DNA of 64,000 nt from Mariniblastus fucicola (GTDB lineage: Bacteria; Planctomycetota; Planctomycetia; Pirellulales; Pirellulaceae). The DNA lies in contig NZ_CP042912.1 in NCBI RefSeq assembly GCF_008087665.1, positions 744,001 through 808,000 of the forward strand, given 5' to 3'. Numbering within the stretch: position 1 is the first letter of the stretch; each line of letters starts with the position of its first letter. Positions 61,732 through 64,000 of this stretch are shown here, in pieces. Both the position numbers and the translations under genes were made by a program. The notes below the pieces were generated by a model, which was not told the DNA's origin, did no database searches, and worked only from the letters and a program-made list of their open reading frames with translations.

Positions 61732-63999
61732 TCAATCTTCAAGTAGCGTCAGGCATCGAAGGATCTCTTCGCCCGTTGCCGGCAGCGAAAGGTTCGGATC
61801 AATCGAATTTGATTTCGGCATCGCCTGCAAAGCATTCTTGACCGCAGCCCAGACCGCGGAGCCCAACAACAACGGCGGTTCCCCGACGGCCTTGCTGCGC
61901 CGGACACAATGCAGATTGTCCTCGTTGGGGAAAAACTCGCAGCGAAAGTCTGGCGGCAAATCGGTGATCGCAGGGATCTTGTACGTTGTTGGCGAATGCG
62001 AAAGCAGCTCGCCTTTTTCGTTGTAAATCAGCGCCTCCGTCGTCACCCAGCCCATTCCCTGAATGAAGCCTCCGGTAATCTGCCCCATGTCGATTCCCGG
62101 GTTGATTGATTTCCCAATGTCCATCAATAAGTCGACTCGTGGAACTCTCAAGTCGCCTGTGAAGCGATCAATTTTCACTTCGGCAACTGCGGCTCCCTGA
62201 GTAAAGTACAGAAACGGATTTCCCTTTCCCGTTTCGCGATTGAAATCCACGCCTGGCGTTTTGTAAAAACCTCTCGCGCCCAAATCAATTCGCTCACGTC
62301 GGGCTCGATCAGCAAGTTCCGCAAACGCAATGCCGCTTTCGGGCTGCCGCGAATCCGACACGACACCGCCGCGAAAAACAATGTGTGTCGGCGACGGAAT
62401 CAAGCCAGCGTCGGGATTGGCGAAAAACTCAGCCGCGAACCGGTTCATGCGATCCCGAATTTTCAGGCAGGCGTTGATTGCCGCGGCACCATTAAGATCT
62501 GTTCCCGCAGACGCGGCAGTCGGCGAGGTGTTATTGTTCTTTTCGGTAGAAGTCGGCATCACGATCACGTTCTGCCACGCGATGCCAAACTCGTCGGCGA
62601 CCAACTGGCGAATTTTCGTGTTCAGCCCCTGCCCCATTTCGGTTCCGCCGGTGGAAACCTGAATCGTGCCGTCGGTATAGACGTTTACCAACGCGTTCGC
62701 CTGGTTGAGGAACTTCGACGTGAACGAAATCCCGAACTTGACCGGAGTCATCGCCAACCCGCGAAGCGACACCCGATCCGCAGCATTGCTTTCCGCAATC
62801 CGCGCGACCCGATTTCGATAGTCTGACGATTCTTCCAGCGTTCGAATCAGCTCCGGAAGATGGTTGCCCGTGAACAGTTGACCGTAGTGAGTTACGTTTC
62901 GATCGGTCGTGCCGTACAGATTTCGCTTCCGCACATCGAAGGAGTCAATTTTCAGAAACTCGGCAACTCGTTGGACCACGTTCTCTGTCGCCGCAACGCC
63001 CTGCGGCCCGCCAAACCCGCGAAATGCCGTATTGGGAGGCAAGTTCGTGCGACAGACCTGTCCGTTGACTTCGAGATGCTCAATAAAGTAAGCGCTATCC
63101 GCGTGCAGCAGCGTTCGCTCCATCACGGAAGTCGAAAGGTCGGCGGTCGCGCCACCGTCGGAGTAGAAATCGATCTTCAGGCCGACCAACGTTCCATCGG
63201 GCTCGAAGCCAACTCGCCAACGGCACAGGTAGGGATGTCGCTTGCCAGTGACACACATGTCAGTGTCCTTGTCGTACACGATCCGGGCCGCACGACCGGT
63301 TCGCGACGCCACCAGCGCGACCATGATCGCCGGAATCGCGGCCTGGGTTTCTTTGCCTCCAAAGGCGCCGCCCATGCGTTTGCAAGTGCAAACAACCTGA
63401 TGCATTGAAAGGCCAAGCACTTCAGCGACGACTGCCTGAATCTCCGTCGTGTTTTGCGTGGAAGAGTGGACGACCAATTGGCCCTGCTCGCCGGGGAACG
63501 CCAGCGCCGCCTGCGACTCAAGATAAAACTGCTCCTGGCCTTTGATGTGGAATTCGCCTTCAAGCTGGTGCGCAGCCGTCGGGATGGCAGTGTCGGGATC
63601 GCCGCGTTTGATTTGACGTTGAGGGCCGATGAAATGCTTGCCAGCGACCGCAGCTTCGATATCGAGCACGGGTTCTTCGGCAGCGAATTCGATTTGAATC
63701 AGAGATTTCGCAGCCGAGAGTGCTTCGCGGGTCTCCGCAGCAACAACGACGACCGGTTGCCCGACATACAAAACGCGATCGTTGGAGAGAAATGGCTCAT
63801 CGCAGATAATCGGGCCAAAAATGTTGTGCTGGCCGACATCCGCGTGCGTGAAGACAGCGACCACGCCATTTTGCTTTTCTGCAGCCTCAGTTTTCACCGA
63901 CAGAATTCGGCCGTTGGCGATTGGGCTGCCTACGAAACCGACGAAAAGCTCGTCCTCGCGACGCGGCAAGTCGTCGATGAAGGGTGCCGTACCGGTGAC
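61732..63999 (-). CDS. xdhB: xanthine dehydrogenase molybdenum-binding subunit (5' end outside window)
   Basis: The C-terminal ~755 residues of the large subunit, which oxidises hypoxanthine and xanthine to urate. The gene is open through the right edge. The first in-window residues, VTGTAPFIDDLP, are close to the normal N-terminus. Cofactor motifs are MGGAFGGKETQAAIPAIMVA, NTAFRGFGGPQGVAATENVV and QVSTGGTEMGQGLNTKIRQL. The catalytic Glu is in KAVGEPPLLLGSAVWAAVKN. These place it in the bacterial XdhB group rather than the aldehyde oxidoreductases. XdhC lies directly downstream and ade converges, which fits purine breakdown. The small FeS/FAD subunit should lie beyond the window. Confidence 0.93.
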   Translation of the reverse strand, partial: VTGTAPFIDDLPRREDELFVGFVGSPIANGRILSVKTEAAEKQNGVVAVFTHADVGQHNIFGPIICDEPFLSNDRVLYVGQPVVVVAAETREALSAAKSLIQIEFAAEEPVLDIEAAVAGKHFIGPQRQIKRGDPDTAIPTAAHQLEGEFHIKGQEQFYLESQAALAFPGEQGQLVVHSSTQNTTEIQAVVAEVLGLSMHQVVCTCKRMGGAFGGKETQAAIPAIMVALVASRTGRAARIVYDKDTDMCVTGKRHPYLCRWRVGFEPDGTLVGLKIDFYSDGGATADLSTSVMERTLLHADSAYFIEHLEVNGQVCRTNLPPNTAFRGFGGPQGVAATENVVQRVAEFLKIDSFDVRKRNLYGTTDRNVTHYGQLFTGNHLPELIRTLEESSDYRNRVARIAESNAADRVSLRGLAMTPVKFGISFTSKFLNQANALVNVYTDGTIQVSTGGTEMGQGLNTKIRQLVADEFGIAWQNVIVMPTSTEKNNNTSPTAASAGTDLNGAAAINACLKIRDRMNRFAAEFFANPDAGLIPSPTHIVFRGGVVSDSRQPESGIAFAELADRARRERIDLGARGFYKTPGVDFNRETGKGNPFLYFTQGAAVAEVKIDRFTGDLRVPRVDLLMDIGKSINPGIDMGQITGGFIQGMGWVTTEALIYNEKGELLSHSPTTYKIPAITDLPPDFRCEFFPNEDNLHCVRRSKAVGEPPLLLGSAVWAAVKNALQAMPKSNSIDPNLSLPATGEEILRCLTLLED

Positions 64000-64000
64000 G

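Overview
The window is a typical stretch of a planctomycete chromosome, most likely from the Pirellulaceae or a close relative (inference). The case rests on several lineage-flavoured genes. These are a secreted DUF1598-type protein, a surface protein with the planctomycete LEPR-XLL-like leader (SLEDRRLLAG) ahead of hemolysin-type repeats and a fasciclin domain, the tiny basic protein of the Planctomycetes/Verrucomicrobia/Chlamydiae group, a MerR-HTH/TPR fusion, and many large proteins with membrane anchors and coiled coils. Coding density is high, transcription changes direction often, and strong hairpin terminators and REP-like palindromes sit between genes. I saw no tRNA, rRNA, CRISPR array or prophage.

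Layout. 0-4.5 kb: a MerR/TPR gene open at the left edge, the hslV-hslU protease pair and pgk. 4.6-9.5 kb (minus strand): a compact red-light operon of heme oxygenase, bacteriophytochrome kinase, a single-domain response regulator and a hybrid kinase, each overlapping the next. 9.8-16.1 kb: two ECF sigma factors (one with a membrane anti-sigma factor), an FHA protein, a TPR lipoprotein and an IS630-family element inserted exactly at the anti-sigma stop codon. 16.2-22.7 kb: der, a family-4 uracil-DNA glycosylase, DUF1598, a sulfotransferase and an M24 peptidase. 22.7-30.2 kb (minus): a Lon-like protease with three membrane or coiled-coil proteins. 30.5-35.5 kb: a DCC-family oxidoreductase, a 1,176-residue protein that I read as PPi-dependent PEP carboxykinase, and a membrane thioredoxin. 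35.5-38.9 kb: a NhaR-like LysR regulator divergent from a SulP anion transporter plus a Usp-like protein, with a perfect palindrome between them. 38.9-53.6 kb: aldehyde dehydrogenase, the fasciclin protein, a paired M16 protease, a GNAT, DUF2461, an HhH protein, a low-complexity secreted protein, a giant MscS channel, a glycosyltransferase and DUF2237. 57.3-64 kb: an exported amidohydrolase, adenine deaminase, XdhC and the xanthine dehydrogenase large subunit, open at the right edge.

The most unusual locus is 53.87-57.23 kb. It looks like a Rad50/SbcC-Mre11/SbcD nuclease whose ATPase is split into two genes. The first protein has Walker A, a coiled-coil arm made of four exact-period 39-residue repeats, and a CPTC zinc hook only 17 residues from its C-terminus. 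Then come an Mre11-like phosphoesterase, a 96-residue coiled-coil protein, and a second protein with the ABC signature, Walker B and H-loop. The split, the terminal hook and the separate small helix make this the best candidate here for an undescribed system.
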